NCBI RefSeq assembly: GCF_002878395.1
Contig: NC_061119.1
Location: forward strand, 12,743,871-12,807,870
DNA: 64,000 bases
Direction of reading: 5' to 3'
From: Capsicum annuum
Taxonomy: Eukaryota > Streptophyta > Magnoliopsida > Solanales > Solanaceae
In this document: piece after piece, positions 1 through 12,597 of the stretch
Layout: every line of letters begins with the position of its first letter
Position numbering within the stretch: position 1 is the first letter of the stretch
Made by a program: the position numbers and the translations under genes
Notes under the pieces: generated by a model
Seen by the model: the letters and a program-made list of their open reading frames with translations, nothing else
Told to the model about the DNA's origin: nothing
The model's database searches: none

Positions 1-1350
1 TAAGGTGGTTTACTGATTTGTTCAACACCATTTTAAAGACTGCAAGAATGCTGTAGGCTTAGAGACGGAGTAAGATGATTCCGTTATATAAAAACAAGGG
101 TGACATTCAGAGTTGCAACAACTATAGGGGTATTAAGCTGTTGAGTCACACTATGAAGATTTGGGAGAGGGTGGTTGAGCAGAGATTGAGAAGGGTCGTG
201 TCCATTTCAGAGAATTAGTTTGATTTTATGCCTGGTCGCTCAACGACAGAGGCAGCCCACCTGGTGAGAAGATTGGTGGAGCTGTATAGGGAAAGGAAAA
301 GGGGTTTGCACATGATGTTCATTGACCTAGAGAAAGCGTATGACAAAGTCCCTAGGGAGGTTCTTTGGAGATGCTGAAGGTGAGAGGAGTTTTGGTGGCG
401 TACATCAGAGCTATTAAGGACATGTACGATAGAGGAAAGACTCGGGTGAGAACGGCAGGAGGAGACTCAGGGTATTTTTTGGTTGAGAAAGGTTTGCACC
501 AGGGTTCGACCCTTATCCCATTCCTATTTGCGTTGGTGATGGATGTGTTGATGCGGAGTATTCAAGGTGAGGTGCCGTGGTGTATGTTATTTGCAGATGA
601 TGTAGTGCCGATTGATGAGTCGCGAGGGGGTGTGAATGAGAAATTGGAGGTTTGGAGGCAAACCCTAGAATTTAAGGGGTTCGGGTTGAGTAGGTCCAAG
701 ACGGAGTATTTGGAATACAAGTTTAGTTACTCGAGTCAAGAGGACAGTGTAGTGGTGAGGTTGGACTCTCAGGATGTTTGTAAGAAGGCTAGTTTTAAGT
801 ATCTCGCGTCTATGATTTAGGGAAATGGCAAGATTGATGAGGATGTCTCTAAACGTATTGGAGCAGGTTGGATGAAGTGGAGGCTCTCCTCGGAAGTGTT
901 GTGTGATAAGAAGGTGCCCCTTAAGCTTAAAGAAAAATTCTACAGAGTGGCAGTCTGTCCGGCCATGTTGTATAGAGCGGAGTGTTGTCCAGTTAAGAAC
1001 TCCTATATACAAATATTGAAGGTGGAGGAAATGAGAATATTGCATTGGATGTGTGGTCTTGCTAGAGGGAATAAAGTTAGGAATGATATTATCCGGGAGA
1101 AGGTGAGAGTGCCTTCGGTGGAGGATAAGATGAGAGAAGGCAGGTTGATATAGTTTGGGCATATGATGAGGAGCAGTACGGATGCCCTAGTTCGGAGATA
1201 TGAGAGGCTAGCTTTGGATGGATTCAGGAAGGGTAGAGGTAGGCCAAAGAAATACTGAAGGGAGGTGATTAAGCATGATATGGAGCAGCTTCAGCTTTCT
1301 GAGGACATGACCCTAGATAGGAAGGTGTGGAGGTCGTAGATTAGGGTAGA
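1..1350 (+). pseudogene. RTE LINE reverse transcriptase remnant (copy A)
   Basis: The open reading frame encoded the reverse transcriptase and C-terminal region of an RTE LINE. The longest open piece (365-820) contains the GLHQGS block and the catalytic LFADD motif near 590-601. The motif A region, with FIDLEKAYD, is readable just upstream at about 318-345 in another frame. A further piece (872-1153) holds the C-terminal part, with its typical MLYRAECC and LHWMCG strings. The frame is broken by several stops, including TAG at 210-220, TAG ending the 365-820 piece and TAG near 1151, and by at least one shift between motif A and 365. It cannot make a working enzyme. Both catalytic motifs A and C survive, unlike copy B. 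Confidence 0.88.
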
Positions 1351-1731
1351 AGTCTAGTATGAGTGCGTGGGTTGGGTCTAGGGGTTAGGAGAGTTTGGTT
1401 GTGGTGGGTGTCTTAGGTATTACGAGAGTATGTCACTACTAGGTGAGTATCCATTTTCTTATTTTTATTTTGTATTGCTCGTATTTTCCCTTATTTTGGA
1501 TTTCTTTGATATTTATTGTTATTATTTCTTATCTCTTATTTCTGCTATGTTATCCACCATGTCCCATGTTTCATTATGGCCTTGGTATACTATTCTCATT
1601 CTTGAGGCAGAGGTCTATTAGAAACAACCTCTCTACTTCTTCGGAGGTAGCAGTATGGACTGCGTAAATTTTACCCTCCCCAGACCACACTTTGTGGGAA
1701 TACACTGGGTCTGTTGTTGTTGTTGTTGTTT
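1..1731 (+). mobile_element. RTE-clade LINE, 3' part (copy A), cut by window edge
   Basis: This is a non-LTR retrotransposon of the RTE type abundant in Solanaceae. The window opens inside the reverse transcriptase; the endonuclease half would lie upstream. The coding remnant runs to about 1350. A 3' UTR follows whose last 150 bases carry the typical end (TTACCCTCCCCAGACC, then TACACTGGGT), running into (TTG)n at 1712-1731. The same 3' end occurs in copy B at about 12540-12597. Poly-TTG rather than poly-A is typical of this family. I could not define a target duplication because the 5' end is outside the window. Confidence 0.9.
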
Positions 1732-1914
1732 GAAGTCATTAAAGTGAGTTACACGCGCAAGGCGCATACACCTAAACTAGTTTATATATAATTGTGATCT
1801 CTAATAGAAGATGATGTATTTCGTTCTTTGACCAAAAATTTATATTTTTTGGCCTTTTTCATCCTTTTGTAAGTTTTTTTAATTTTTTCGTCTTGTGAAA
1901 TTTTATTTCATTTA
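1732..1914. other. Short AT-rich spacer
   Basis: I see no gene or recognisable repeat here. It separates the LINE tail from the solo LTR. Confidence 0.5.
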
Positions 1915-3210
1915 TGTCACGGCCCAATTCCTTAAGTTATGATGACATCTACCTTATGCCACCAGTAGGCAAGCCAAGTCATAGACCAGAATAATAAGTA
2001 ACGGGCTAACATGCAAAAATAAAAAAAAATTGCATATAATGATAATGGTAGTAATACTAAGTGAAAACCAGAAAGGAAACACATATAATATATCAAAACG
2101 AAAGAAGAAAAACGGATCAAATATACAAACGAATCTCCCTTAAGACCTGGTAAGATCGGGTATTAGAGTCACTACTAAAATATACCCAGAGTACTAGGCA
2201 GAATTCAAAATATACACAACATATACAAGCAGTCTCGAGTACAAAAGGATAGTTAGAGAAGGATCTTCCTCAGATGACAATAAGCTCACTTTGCTCCAAA
2301 CCAGTACTAAAAGGTAGGAATTATGTCAACACCGAATAGAGTCAGATCTATATAAAAAAGATACAGAAGCGTTTTATGAGTACCATAGAAATGGGTACTC
2401 AGTAGGCATCATCGGCCGATTGAACTCAATATAGGAAAAATATAACTAAAATGCGAGGGATAATCTAAGTCAATAATAAACAAGGATACAAAGGTAAAAC
2501 AATTACCCAGCTACACAAATGCGATAAAGTAATAAGTATAAATGATATAGAATATAAATAACGTAGTAATAAAGGCAAATCAAACATAACCTAACTGAGC
2601 CCCCATAAGCCTGCTAGGCACACTAAAGAAAACAATTAACCCAACTATGTCCCCATAAGCCGGTGGAACACACTAGAAATAATTTATGAAAATAAACATA
2701 AATAATCCATAACTAAACCCATCCCACGAAATCATAGTAGCCATCCAAATGTCCACCGGGCTTGAACCGACATTAATGGATAGTAACGAGAGGCTAGGCA
2801 CCGAGCTTGAAACGATAATAGTAGATAATAAAAAACGTCCATAGGTCAATTTTGAACTAGAAATAGTGGATAATAAAGAGAGGCCACATATATAATATAC
2901 AATAGACCTCATAATCAGATGTTGGGCTCGAACCGAAACTCAGAGGAACCAAAACTACCAGAATAATAGTAACAAGTATTAGAACTCCCAAATCACCATA
3001 TCCAGATACCGGACTAAAATCAAAACTCATAGTAATCATACCCAATTGTAAAATTAAAATCCAAATCATACCATAATCAAGGCCAAAGTGGTACCAAAAT
3101 GCACAATCAATGACAAAAATAAAGTATACGCTGAACCTAAATCGAAACTAAATACATTTAATTAATCATTTGCATATCTTAATTAAAAAGGACAAATCCG
3201 GGGTTTCACA
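1915..3210. mobile_element. Probable solo LTR (Ty3-gypsy type)
   Basis: The 1296-bp block starts TGTCACGGCCCAATTCC and ends GGGGTTTCACA, so it has TG...CA ends. It is flanked by near-identical 5-bp sequences, ATTTA (1910-1914) and ACTTA (3211-3215), one mismatch apart, as expected for an aged target duplication. The 'TCACGRCCC' start resembles gypsy LTR ends in Solanaceae, and chromovirus 1 in this window begins TGTCATGACCC. No primer site, polypurine tract or coding sequence adjoins it, so a solo LTR left by LTR-LTR recombination fits best. Inside it are two related strings (CCCCCATAAGCC near 2600 and GTCCCCATAAGCC near 2649) and two more related strings near 2760-2880. Orientation is not certain. 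Confidence 0.62.
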
Positions 3211-3247
3211 ACTTAATTCCACATCCTAGAGTGATAGATGATATGAT

Positions 3248-3252
3248 ATACT
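3248..3252. repeat. Target-site duplication of the Ogre-like element (left)
   Basis: ATACT here matches ATACT at 18056-18060. The LTR begins TGTAGACAAG immediately after it. Confidence 0.75.
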
Positions 3253-5389
3253 TGTAGACAAGTAATTTTGTCCCTCCCGAAAACCCAATTTATCACTTTT
3301 TACCCTCGTCTTACCATGTACCCTACCCCCATGTGATGATCCCTTCATAAAAGGAAAAAAATAACAAACTTCTAACAAATTATCCACCCTACCCAATCAA
3401 ATTTAACCAACTCATACCCCTACCAAACCACTTACCCACCACATACCCCTATCCCACATCACCTCACATTTTTTCTTCCACTAACAGCATACATATACAC
3501 TCACTCCACAATATTGACCATTAATACACACAGAGAAGAGAATTTACATATGTACACACATACATATTGACATACATAGACTCCATTAATACACTCTGAT
3601 CTCACCGACACCACCCATATACACATACATCCATCATCGATTTACAACATACTGATATAAATACAAACACCCACTTCATCATCTTCACAAAAAATTCTCA
3701 TTCACCCACCACACCAAAATTGGGGCTTCATACTCATACACACTTTGCCAAAAAAAAACACAACCACCGAAAAGCACTCACAAGAATTCACACATATATT
3801 CACTCAATTGGAGAGATGCAATCGAGAATCAGAGGAGAGGTGGGAGAGGAGAAAAAAATGGTGGAGGGGAGATAAATATTAGAAATAGAGAAAGATAGAG
3901 AGAAAAATAGAGAGTTTTAAGAGAAAAGGGAGTCGAGGGTTGAACGAAAAAGGGAAAATTTATAGTTGTTAAATTTTCTAGTGAGTTTCTCACTGAAAAT
4001 TGCTGAGATTAGAAGCAAATCAATCACCACCACCCTGTTCCCTATTTTTTGGTCAGAAAATTGCTAGGAAATACCATTATATTCGCCGCTCCTATTTTTT
4101 GATCAAAAATACATCGGGAAACTACCCATCTTCATCAAACAACAACAATAACTTCAATTTGACATCGACCCCAATGAAAACTGCTTGAAACCAGCTCTGA
4201 TTCGAGCGGGTTTATTGTTAGTTTAAAAAATCCAAAAATTGAGGGTTTATTTTTTAAGGTTTTTCCTTCTATTTTTAAATCTGTCCGAGTTGTGTCTCGC
4301 GATTCAAGTTAGTTTGGTCGTTGTTGAGTTTAGAATCAAGGTTTTGGATGTGGATTCTACCAAATTTAATCAAAATAATACATCAATTTTGAAAGCTCCA
4401 AATTGAGGTCCATTTCTAGTCTTTACTCTTTTATTTCCTTATTTATAATACTCGATGTTATGTATTGACGTTTGTGTGTGTTTTATCCTTGTTGGTGGTG
4501 AATAGTTGTTTGGTGTTGATTCATTATTGGTTCTGTTTATTATTTATGCTATGATGAAATGATATCTCGTTTGATATTTGAAACCGGTAATTTGAGAATA
4601 AAAGTGGGGCGGGAATTGAAAAATTGACAAAGGTGAATATTGGTTATTTTAATTCATTGATGATTATTTAATTTGGAATAAGTATTGACCCTATTAAATG
4701 CAATAGTATCATGATAGATTGAAATGGATAGGCAAACATTGGTCGGGTAGGCAAGTTTAGAAATTATGATTATTGAATGCTTGAATGATTTTATTTTATT
4801 GCATTAAAAAATATATTTAGTTAGTCGGGAAATGCCCTAAGGTCATTCGTATTTATTCACCGAGGAAGTCCTGAAGTATCTTGTACATGAAGGATGATCG
4901 TGATAAAGGCCCGAGGCGTTAGGTAGAGCATAGTTCAGGGTTAGTATAGGTTTATTTCAGTATCATTTATTTTGGACTGTAATAATCGGACTGGACATTA
5001 CATTTTTGGAATTTTTTTGGTTTGGTTTGTTTATTTTTTTATTTTTTGTATTTTTTTGGTTTATAGATTTCATAGTGTCTACTAGCCGATATATACTCTA
5101 CGAAGCAACTGTGGTAGAACCACAGGACTGAGGAGTTCCTAACACCTTCCCCTTTATCAACAGAATTCCTTAACTGAAATCTCTATTCGTTGATCAATTT
5201 TAAAGAGTCAAAACCATTTTGAAAAAGGATATCCAAGGGTGACTTGGCACACCCGACTCATGCCAAGTAGCGACTCTTAGTTTTGAATATAAACAATACT
5301 TTTTAAATAAATTTTCATTATTTTTCACTTGATAATGAAAATCATTTCAAACTTAAAATTATCATTTTGGTTAAAAAAGGAATATGACA
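3253..5389 (+). repeat. Ogre-like 5' LTR
   Basis: It starts TGTAGACAAGTAATTTTG and ends GGAATATGACA. The block is collinear with 15946-18055: the same CA-rich stretch with many ACACATACA strings (about 3420-3800), the same purine-rich GAGAGG run, and the same 3' region around TCCACGTAC/CTAGCCGATATATACTC. The copies have clearly diverged by substitutions and small indels, including three extra bases at the start of the 3' copy, so the insertion is old. The open frame at 4000-4188 is LTR sequence, not a gene. Confidence 0.85.
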
Positions 5390-5393
5390 GCTC

Positions 5394-5411
5394 TGGCGAC
5401 TCTACTGGAGA
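5394..5411 (+). promoter_or_regulatory. Primer binding site (tRNA-Arg type)
   Basis: TGGCGACTCTACTGGAGA begins four bases after the LTR ends in CA. It resembles the arginine-tRNA primer site reported for Ogre-type elements, differing at a few positions. Minus-strand DNA synthesis would have started here. Confidence 0.72.
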
Positions 5412-7080
5412 TTTTTCAGAATTCGAGCTTATTTTTGGAGTTGTATCGGTTTAGTTTGACATTATAGGTATATAAATATTATTTGTGTTATCATTTGTAT
5501 TTGTTTTATCATTATTGAGTGCCTAAATGGTAAAAGTTTACAATTTTTCTCTTATGTATTACAGTTTTATATCTGGCATCATTTGCATAACCCGAGTTAT
5601 TTCTTTTGTAATAAATCATTTAGTACACGTTGTGTACACGACCTCTAGTCAAGTTACTCTTATTTTAGGAGGGGGAGCCATCGGCTGGTATGGTGTGGGT
5701 GGAAATTTATCAAAGCCACAATCAATCATATGCTCCCCCGAACAGTCTTGTTAGTGGATCACAGTATAGGTCAGCCTTTAGGTCTTACTTATCTGCATTA
5801 TATTGAGACCTAGCGGGATCCACTTGGTTCTTTGTAGGAGAATCACCTCTAAAGCATCCTTACGTGCTAATGTTGCATCTTTTAGGGTAATAGGGTCATT
5901 TGACAGACTGATTTAGGGAAAAACATGTGCTAGAATTAAAGGAAAGCATGCCTAAGCAAGGGAAAATTTGAAAAAAAAAAAAAGTAAAAAAGGGTGAGTC
6001 CAAAAAAAAGTGCTTCCAAGTTTTTTATCGTTTTTATGGCTTTTGTTATTCACAATTCAAAAAATTCAAAAAGATTTTTTACCTTTTGCACTCATTTACT
6101 CAAAAAAACAAAACACAAAAAGATTTCGCCTTTATTTTCTTTGGCAGGCATTCATAATTTGAAAATTTAAAAAAAAATATTTTTTTTTAGTAAGAGCTTC
6201 TTATAAAAGAAAAATTTTAAAAAGGATGGTAGATGTTTTGTACATTTCATATAACGAATTACCAAAAAGTTTTTTCTTTCATAGTTATTAGTGTCAATTT
6301 CATGTGAAGTGTTAAATTGAAAACTCAAAAAGATTTTATTGACGTTGTTCATCATCTATCTTTGATCGTGTCTCTCGAGTCAAGGTTTAGTTTGTTATTT
6401 AATTCTTAACTGTCCAATCTGGATGAACTACACACACCTGATTCTCCTCTTTCAGGAGTGAGAAACGTAGATAGCCCTTCGAGGATTCGGTGATCTTAGT
6501 TAAAAAATCAAAAAAATTTCTTCACTCTTCATTTAGAGTAGGTGTTTCATTTACATCTTTAAAGTAAAATTACAAAAAGATTTTTTTAATAGTTCAAGTT
6601 TCATTTTCACATAAAATTCAAAATCGAAAACCCAAAAAGATTTTTCTTTGGTAATCATAGATTTCATTTTTGTATAGAGATTTTAAAGATGAAAAAAATA
6701 CAAAAAAGATTTTTGTCAATTCTTTTGACAATTTATTATTTTCTTTTCTTCTTAAAGTTTCAAGAAAAAAAAATAAGAAATAGAGTTTTATTGGACCTTT
6801 TGTAGCCAAAATTCACGATCTACACATTCTTGATTCTCCTCTCTCGGGAGTGAGATACGTAGGCGCTCTTCTAGGTTCGGTGATCTTTTAAAAAAGAATA
6901 TAAGAAAAAGAGTTTTTGAAAAAGTGTTGAATTCTAATGCCTTTGTTATTTCTTATTGAGTTAGTTTAAGGTGGTTAGTTTGTGGTATTTTGGTTGGTCC
7001 TCCACATCACACCAAATTCAAGGAAGGGTTAGTTATGTCCTGCAAGGATATAAAGAGTGACATCATGGACTAAACATAGA
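5412..7080 (+). other. Ogre-like 5' leader, non-coding
   Basis: This long leader has no credible ORF. It is rich in A/T runs and in the string CAAAAAGATTTTT, which recurs at about 6070, 6120, 6330, 6580, 6640 and 6700. Two copies of a conserved motif, GATTCTCCTCTYTCRGGAG followed by TGAGAWACGTAG, lie at 6439-6470 and 6831-6862, each followed by a TTCGGTGATC string. A third copy is at 9573-9604. Long leaders with such blocks are usual for the Ogre lineage. Confidence 0.6.
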
Positions 7081-8640
7081 GTCAGGAAAATGAGAATTTA
7101 AAGCAAGAGATTGTGAGATTAAGGCAACAAATTATGAAAATGTATCGAACTTGGGCTAGTGGGCTGCCTCCTCCTCCATTCCCCACTTTTACCCCGCAAA
7201 TACCTTGGGATTTCCATCAAAATTGCAATGTCAGATTCCTACTGTTGTTGATGTATCACATCATGCCTCAGAAGTTACTCCAAGCCAAAAGCATCCCAAT
7301 GCTTCCGTCACTCATTCTCTAGTTCTCCTGTGTAAATATACCACATTGATAACACCACATGTTGTGTCTGCTTCTGTTTCTCAACCTTCTACTGAGGCTT
7401 CCACCTTAGATTTTCGTCCGACGATTGTGCTTTCCCAATCTACTGGTGAATCGACGCTCAACACTCTTGATGATCATTGTTATACTCCTGAGCCTATATT
7501 TATGCTAACTGGACCACCAAAATTTCTTACCAAGAAGCCTAGCATGCTAGAAGAGCTAGAGAAAATGGTAGAGAAAATGGTTGAAAAAATAAAGAGTATA
7601 GAAAATGCTATGAAAAGTTTCGTAGGACTTACAGGTTATGAAGATGTCTCATATAAAGACTGGGGCATGTCTTCAAGTGTAAAACTTCCTCCAAACTGAG
7701 ATATCAAAATATGAAGAGTATGATGGACATAAAGATGTCACGCAACATTTGGAATGATATTGCAATCAATTAAGGAAAATAGAAGGGAAAAAGAATGAAA
7801 ATATACCTATTGTCATTCCAGAGGAAAACCATAGCTCAAAAGGTCCCACTCAGCAATATTGTCAGTCTCAATCCCGAGTTTACATATCAAATCCACCTAC
7901 TCATCCACAACAAGGTTCCTCCTTCCAAAATCCAAGGAGTTCTATTTCACTTCCTCAATATCCTTTGAACAATGCACAACTGGATGCTTATCCATCTTTT
8001 TATCCATAATGGAATGCACCTGTCCCTCAATATCGTCCTCGACCCCCATAAATTTAATAAGGAACCTCTAAATCAAAGTTTTATTCGAGGCCAGAGTTCA
8101 TAATGAGGAGAAAGGTAAAGGATAATTTCACATCAATTGGGGAGTCCTATACCAGTTTGTTCCAGACATTGAGATAATGAGGCATGATTACTCCTATCCC
8201 TGGGTATACTCCCGATCCACATTAAAAAATTTTGATCCTAATGTACGATGTGCTTATCATTCCAATATGCAAGGTCACAGTACTGAATATTATCATATTT
8301 TTAAAAGATAAATAGAGAAGATGATTCAAGAAAAATTGATTGTGGTGCAAAAATTTGGCCCCTCAACCATACCACAGAGTTCTTCACCATCACGTGGTAC
8401 TACATAATATGTGGGAAGCAATGAGTTTAGCATGGAGATCTAAAACTTATTTGTTGAAGAAAATATGTCTTATAGTGGTGGAAGCTTTAGTCATACTGAT
8501 ATGCAAACCATTGGCCAAGATGTCAGGCTCAACAATTGAGAAGTCACTTCTCTTCCTACTGAGAAAAGGTCTAGTATTTTTTTTTGTTTTCTTTTCTGTT
8601 ATTCAAATTATTTTAGCATTGTAGTTCAGGATCTATCTTG
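7080..8640 (+). pseudogene. Ogre/Tat-type gag remnant
   Basis: This region encoded the Gag structural protein. The frame at 7090-7330 reads a heptad-like segment (LKQEIVRLRQQIMKMYRTW) leading to a PPPPFPTF proline run, which is the usual N-terminal layout of Tat/Ogre Gag. A second frame (7205-7699) continues with the YTPEP and LEEL...KIKSIENAMK coiled segment. Further on, decayed frames give SKYEEYDGHKDV near 7710 and FDPNVRCAYHSNMQGHSTE near 8230-8290, both Gag hallmarks of this lineage. Several stops and at least two frameshifts disrupt it. No protease follows. Confidence 0.75.
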
Positions 8641-9859
8641 TTTTGTCCCTCTATCGTTTATGTACAAACCCTTCTATCATTCATTTTAACTAATTAGAGT
8701 GTCCCTTTTTCCTTTATGTTTTAAATATGTGTTGGTTGTTTGTTTTATTTACATAAGTATATTTTATGGTGATTCTAGTGATATGACATGCTGACAAAAT
8801 TTTCAGCTAGATCTTAAAATCTAATTTAAGCATGAACTTTGAATCAGAGGGCTAAAGATAGACAAATTATTTGAGAAAATAGGTAGAGGTGTTGAAACAT
8901 TTGGTAACAAGTTGAAGCTTTCTTTGAAAATTAAGGCAATTATTTTTAGAATGACAAGAATAACTTGATCATCAATTGAAAAGCATAGCTCAATTATGTG
9001 AAATAGTGGACGCATGATCCCTACATCAAGAGAAATAAGAAGATGATCTTCTCCACAAAAAGATGGATCATTCGATGTGAGGGATGTATAATAAAAGTGG
9101 AGTTATATTCTAGATAACTATATCAGAAGAAGTGGCACACATGATTAGTTGAAGTAAGTATTGTTAAAGTGTCACAAATGATCTTTATATTTCACTTCAT
9201 ATTTCATGACATGTACTTAGGTTTTCAAGGATTGATATGACGAAGACATTTCATTATACTATCTAAACATTGTGTCATCCTTTATTCACCCTGTTTGAGT
9301 GTTAGTTCTATTTTCTTTCATACCCTTCTTTTAGAATCAAGATAGAGTCAACAAAGTTCAAAAGAAAAGTGTTGAGCAAAAGAATAGAGTCAAAAAAGTT
9401 TCAAAAAAAAAGAAGAGATAAAAAATATGTCAAAAAAGAAAGAAAAAAAGATGAGTGCCAAGAAAAATAGAGTCTGGAAACCTCCTAAGAGAAAAAGAGT
9501 CAATAAAAGAGATAAAAAAGAAAATAAATCAGAATCAAGCAAAAAAATAAGTTATTGAAACTACGTGTGACCTGATTCTCCTCTCTTGGGGGTGAGATAC
9601 GTACACTGTCTTATGCTGGGATTGATCCAACCAAATAAATAATATAGAATTACCCAGTCAAAAGAAACTGGGGCATAGGTAAATTTCCATTCTTCGAGTC
9701 GATTCTAAAAGTTGTAAGTCCCACCCCACTTCAAGTGTTGTTTGGGCCTCATTCCATCCTTTCTTTATAAACTTATCCAAATGCCAAGTTACAACCAAAG
9801 AAAGACCTTTTAATCAATATTTGAGAATGGTAAGGCTAAGTATGCGATGGATATGATGC
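8641..9859 (+). other. Ogre-like internal non-coding DNA up to the LINE insertion
   Basis: I see no coding similarity here. A purine-rich segment (about 9340-9560) is made of repeated AAGAAAAAGAGTC-like strings. The third copy of the TGATTCTCCTCTCTTGGG...GTGAGATACGTA motif is at 9573-9604. In an intact Ogre element pol would follow gag, so the deletion that removed pol probably lies near here or at the far side of the LINE. Confidence 0.5.
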
Positions 9860-12597
9860 TATATTTTAGGAACCACTTGTATGCGCTGTAGGTGGGTTTA
9901 GACGGTGAGGAGAAGAGATGGTTCTGGGAGGATTTGGATGAGGTGGTGAGAGGCGAGCCTAGCTCTAAGAAGATCATTGTGGCATAGGATTTCAACTGGC
10001 ACATCGAGGCATTCTAAGAAAGCTTTGGTGATATGCATGTTGGTTTTGGCTTTGGGGTGAGAAATGATGAAAGAGCTTCTCTGTTGGACTTTTTGAGGTC
10101 CTATGGGCTGGTGGTGGTGAATTTGAGCTTTCCTAAGAAGGACGATCACTTGATCACCTTTCAAAGCGCGATAGCCAAAACCTAGATTAACTATCTGCTG
10201 CTTAGGAAAGGCGATAGGGCGTTGTGTAAGGATTGTAAGGTCATTCTGAGTGAGAACCTATCGACCCAGCATAGGATCTTGGTGATGGACTTGGGTATAA
10301 AGAAAGATAAGAAAAAAAGGGGTAGGGAGGGTCGAAAGAGAATTAAGTGGGGTGGCTTAATGCCGGTGAATACGTGGGAGATAGAGAAGAAGATAACGAA
10401 AATGTAGGTGTGGGAGTATAGGGGAGACATGGACGGTATGTGGGATAGGGTGGCTAAGTGCATCAAGGAGACTGCTAGTGAGGTGATGGGTATTTCCAGG
10501 GGCCGGGCTGGTTACTATTGGGGGGATTAGTGGTGGAATGAAGTAGTTAAGAAGAAAGTGGAGACTAAGAAGGGGGCGTATGCTAAGTTGGTTGATAGTA
10601 AAAAGGAAGAAGAGAAGTGAGTAAATAGAGAGAAGTACAAGTTAGCTAGGAAAGAGGCTAAGTTAGCAGTTACGACTGCTAAGACAGCAGCATTTGAGAG
10701 TTTATATGTGGGGTTAGAGAAGTAAGAAGGGGAAAAGAGGTTGTTTAGACTTGCTAAGGCTAGAGAGAGGAAGTTCGTGACCTTCACCAGGTGAAGTTCA
10801 TTAAAGGGAAGGATGGTAGAGTGTTGGTAGAGGACGGTCACATTAAGAAAAGATGGCAATCTTATGTTTATAGGCTCCTGAATGATGATTGGGATAGAGC
10901 TATTGTGTTAGGGGATCTGAAGCACTCTGAGGAGTGTCGTGATTTTAGTTACTGTAGTCATTTTAAGGTGGAGGAGGTCAGAGAGGTTGTTTGCAGGATG
11001 TAAAGGGGTAGGGTGATGGGGCTTAATGAGATTCCAATGGATTTTTGGAAGCTTTCTGGTGAGGGGGGTTTAAGGTGGTTGACTAATTTGTTTAATGACA
11101 TTTTCAAGTCAGCAAAAATGCCCGAGGCTTGGAGATAAAGTACTATGATCCCTCTATATAAGAATAAGGGTGATATTAAGAGTTGCAACAATTATAGAGG
11201 TATTAATTTATTGAGTCACACTATGAAAATTTGGGAACGAGTTGTCGATTAAGGTTGAGGAGGATAGTGTCTATTTCGGAGAACCAATTTGGATTTATGC
11301 TCGGGCGCTCGACGACGGAAGCAATTCACCTGGTGTGGAGACTAGTGGAATAGTATAGGGAAAGGAAGAAGGACCTGCACTGCGGGAGGTAATTCAGAGC
11401 ATTTCCCTGTCTTGATAGGGTTGCATCAGGGATCTACTCTTAGCCCATTTTTGTTTGCCTTGGTGTTGGATGTGTTAACGCATTGTATTCAAGAAGAGGT
11501 GCCTTGGTGTATGCTTTTTACTGATGATGTTATTTTGATTGATAAGACACGAGGAGGTGTGAATGACAAATTAGAGATGTGGAGACAGACCCTTGAGTCT
11601 AAAGGGTTCAGGTTGAGTAGGAGAAAGATCGAGTATTTGGAATGCAAGTTTAATGGCTTGAGGTAGGAGGACGAAGTGGTAGTTAGGTTGGATTCCCAAG
11701 TGGTCTGTAAGACACATAGTTTCAAGTATCTCGGGTCCATGATTTAGGGGGATGGTGAGATCAACGAGGATGTATCTCACCGTATTGGGGTGGGATGGAT
11801 GAAGTAAAAGCTCACCTCGGGGGTGTTATATGATAAGAAGGTGCCACCCAAGCTTAAAGGAAAATTCTACAAGGTGGCAGTCCGCCTAACCATGTTGTAT
11901 GAACCGGAGTATTGGCCAGTAAATAATTCTCACATTCAAACTTTGAAGATGGCAGAAATGCAGATATTGCATTGGATGTGTGGGTTTACTAGGGGTGATA
12001 GAGTTTAGAATGAGACTATCCGAGAGAAGGATGGAGTGGCTTCAGTGAAGGATAAAATGCGGCAAGTTTGATTGAGATGGTTCAGACACGTGATGATAAG
12101 GGGCACAGATGCACCGATTCGTAGGTGTGAGCGGCTAGCTTTAGATGGATTCAGATGGGGCAGGGGTATGCCAAAGAAATATTGGAGAGAGGTGATTAGG
12201 CGGGACATAGATCAGTTACAGCTCACTGAGGACATGACCCTAGATAGGAAGTTATGGAGGTCGCGTATTAGGATAGAATGCTAGTATTAGTTTGGGTCGG
12301 TAGGGTGGGGCATATCTTGGTGGGTGTATTATTGTTGGTATGCTACCTTGTTGCATGCGGTATTGCGATGGTGTACTTTTATTTGGTTGTTATTCCTTGT
12401 GGGTAGTGTATTTATGTCTTGTCATCTTTTTACATGCTTTTTTTGCGGATTTGATTAATATTCTTTGTCTTGAGCCGGGGGTCTATCAGAAATGGCCTTG
12501 CTACTTCTCCGGAGGTAGTGGTATGGACTGCGTACATCTTACCCTCCCCAGACCCCACTATGTAGGAATACACTGGGTTTGTTGTTGTTGTTGTTGT
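9860..12597 (+). mobile_element. RTE-clade LINE (copy B), 5'-truncated, nested in the Ogre-like element
   Basis: This copy runs from the end of the endonuclease domain through reverse transcriptase to the family's 3' end and (TTG)n tail at about 12581-12597. Its 5' boundary is approximate (9815-9880): upstream bases no longer match the endonuclease. It is collinear with copy A from about 11067 onward. The 5' truncation and sense orientation within the host element are ordinary for LINE insertion. I could not recognise a target duplication. Confidence 0.85.
9880..12284 (+). pseudogene. RTE LINE endonuclease-reverse transcriptase remnant (copy B)
   Basis: Readable in order are the endonuclease end (a DFNWHIEAF-like segment near 9985, then LLDFLRSYGLVVVNLSFP), a linker with CKDCKVILSENLSTQHR (10222-10400), a basic KKKVETKKGAYAKL segment, and the reverse transcriptase start (ENQFGFM near 11280). 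The [20 protein letters not shown] block and the motif C region (LFTDD in place of LFADD, near 11515) follow. The C-terminal part runs to about 12284. Comparison with copy A shows roughly 142 bp missing at the 11380/11381 junction, which removes the whole FIDLEKAYD motif A and its catalytic aspartate. Stops and frameshifts are scattered throughout. Confidence 0.86.

Noticed and set aside
665..1162. 165-residue minus-strand ORF
   Set aside because: It is a shadow of the LINE reverse transcriptase on the opposite strand.
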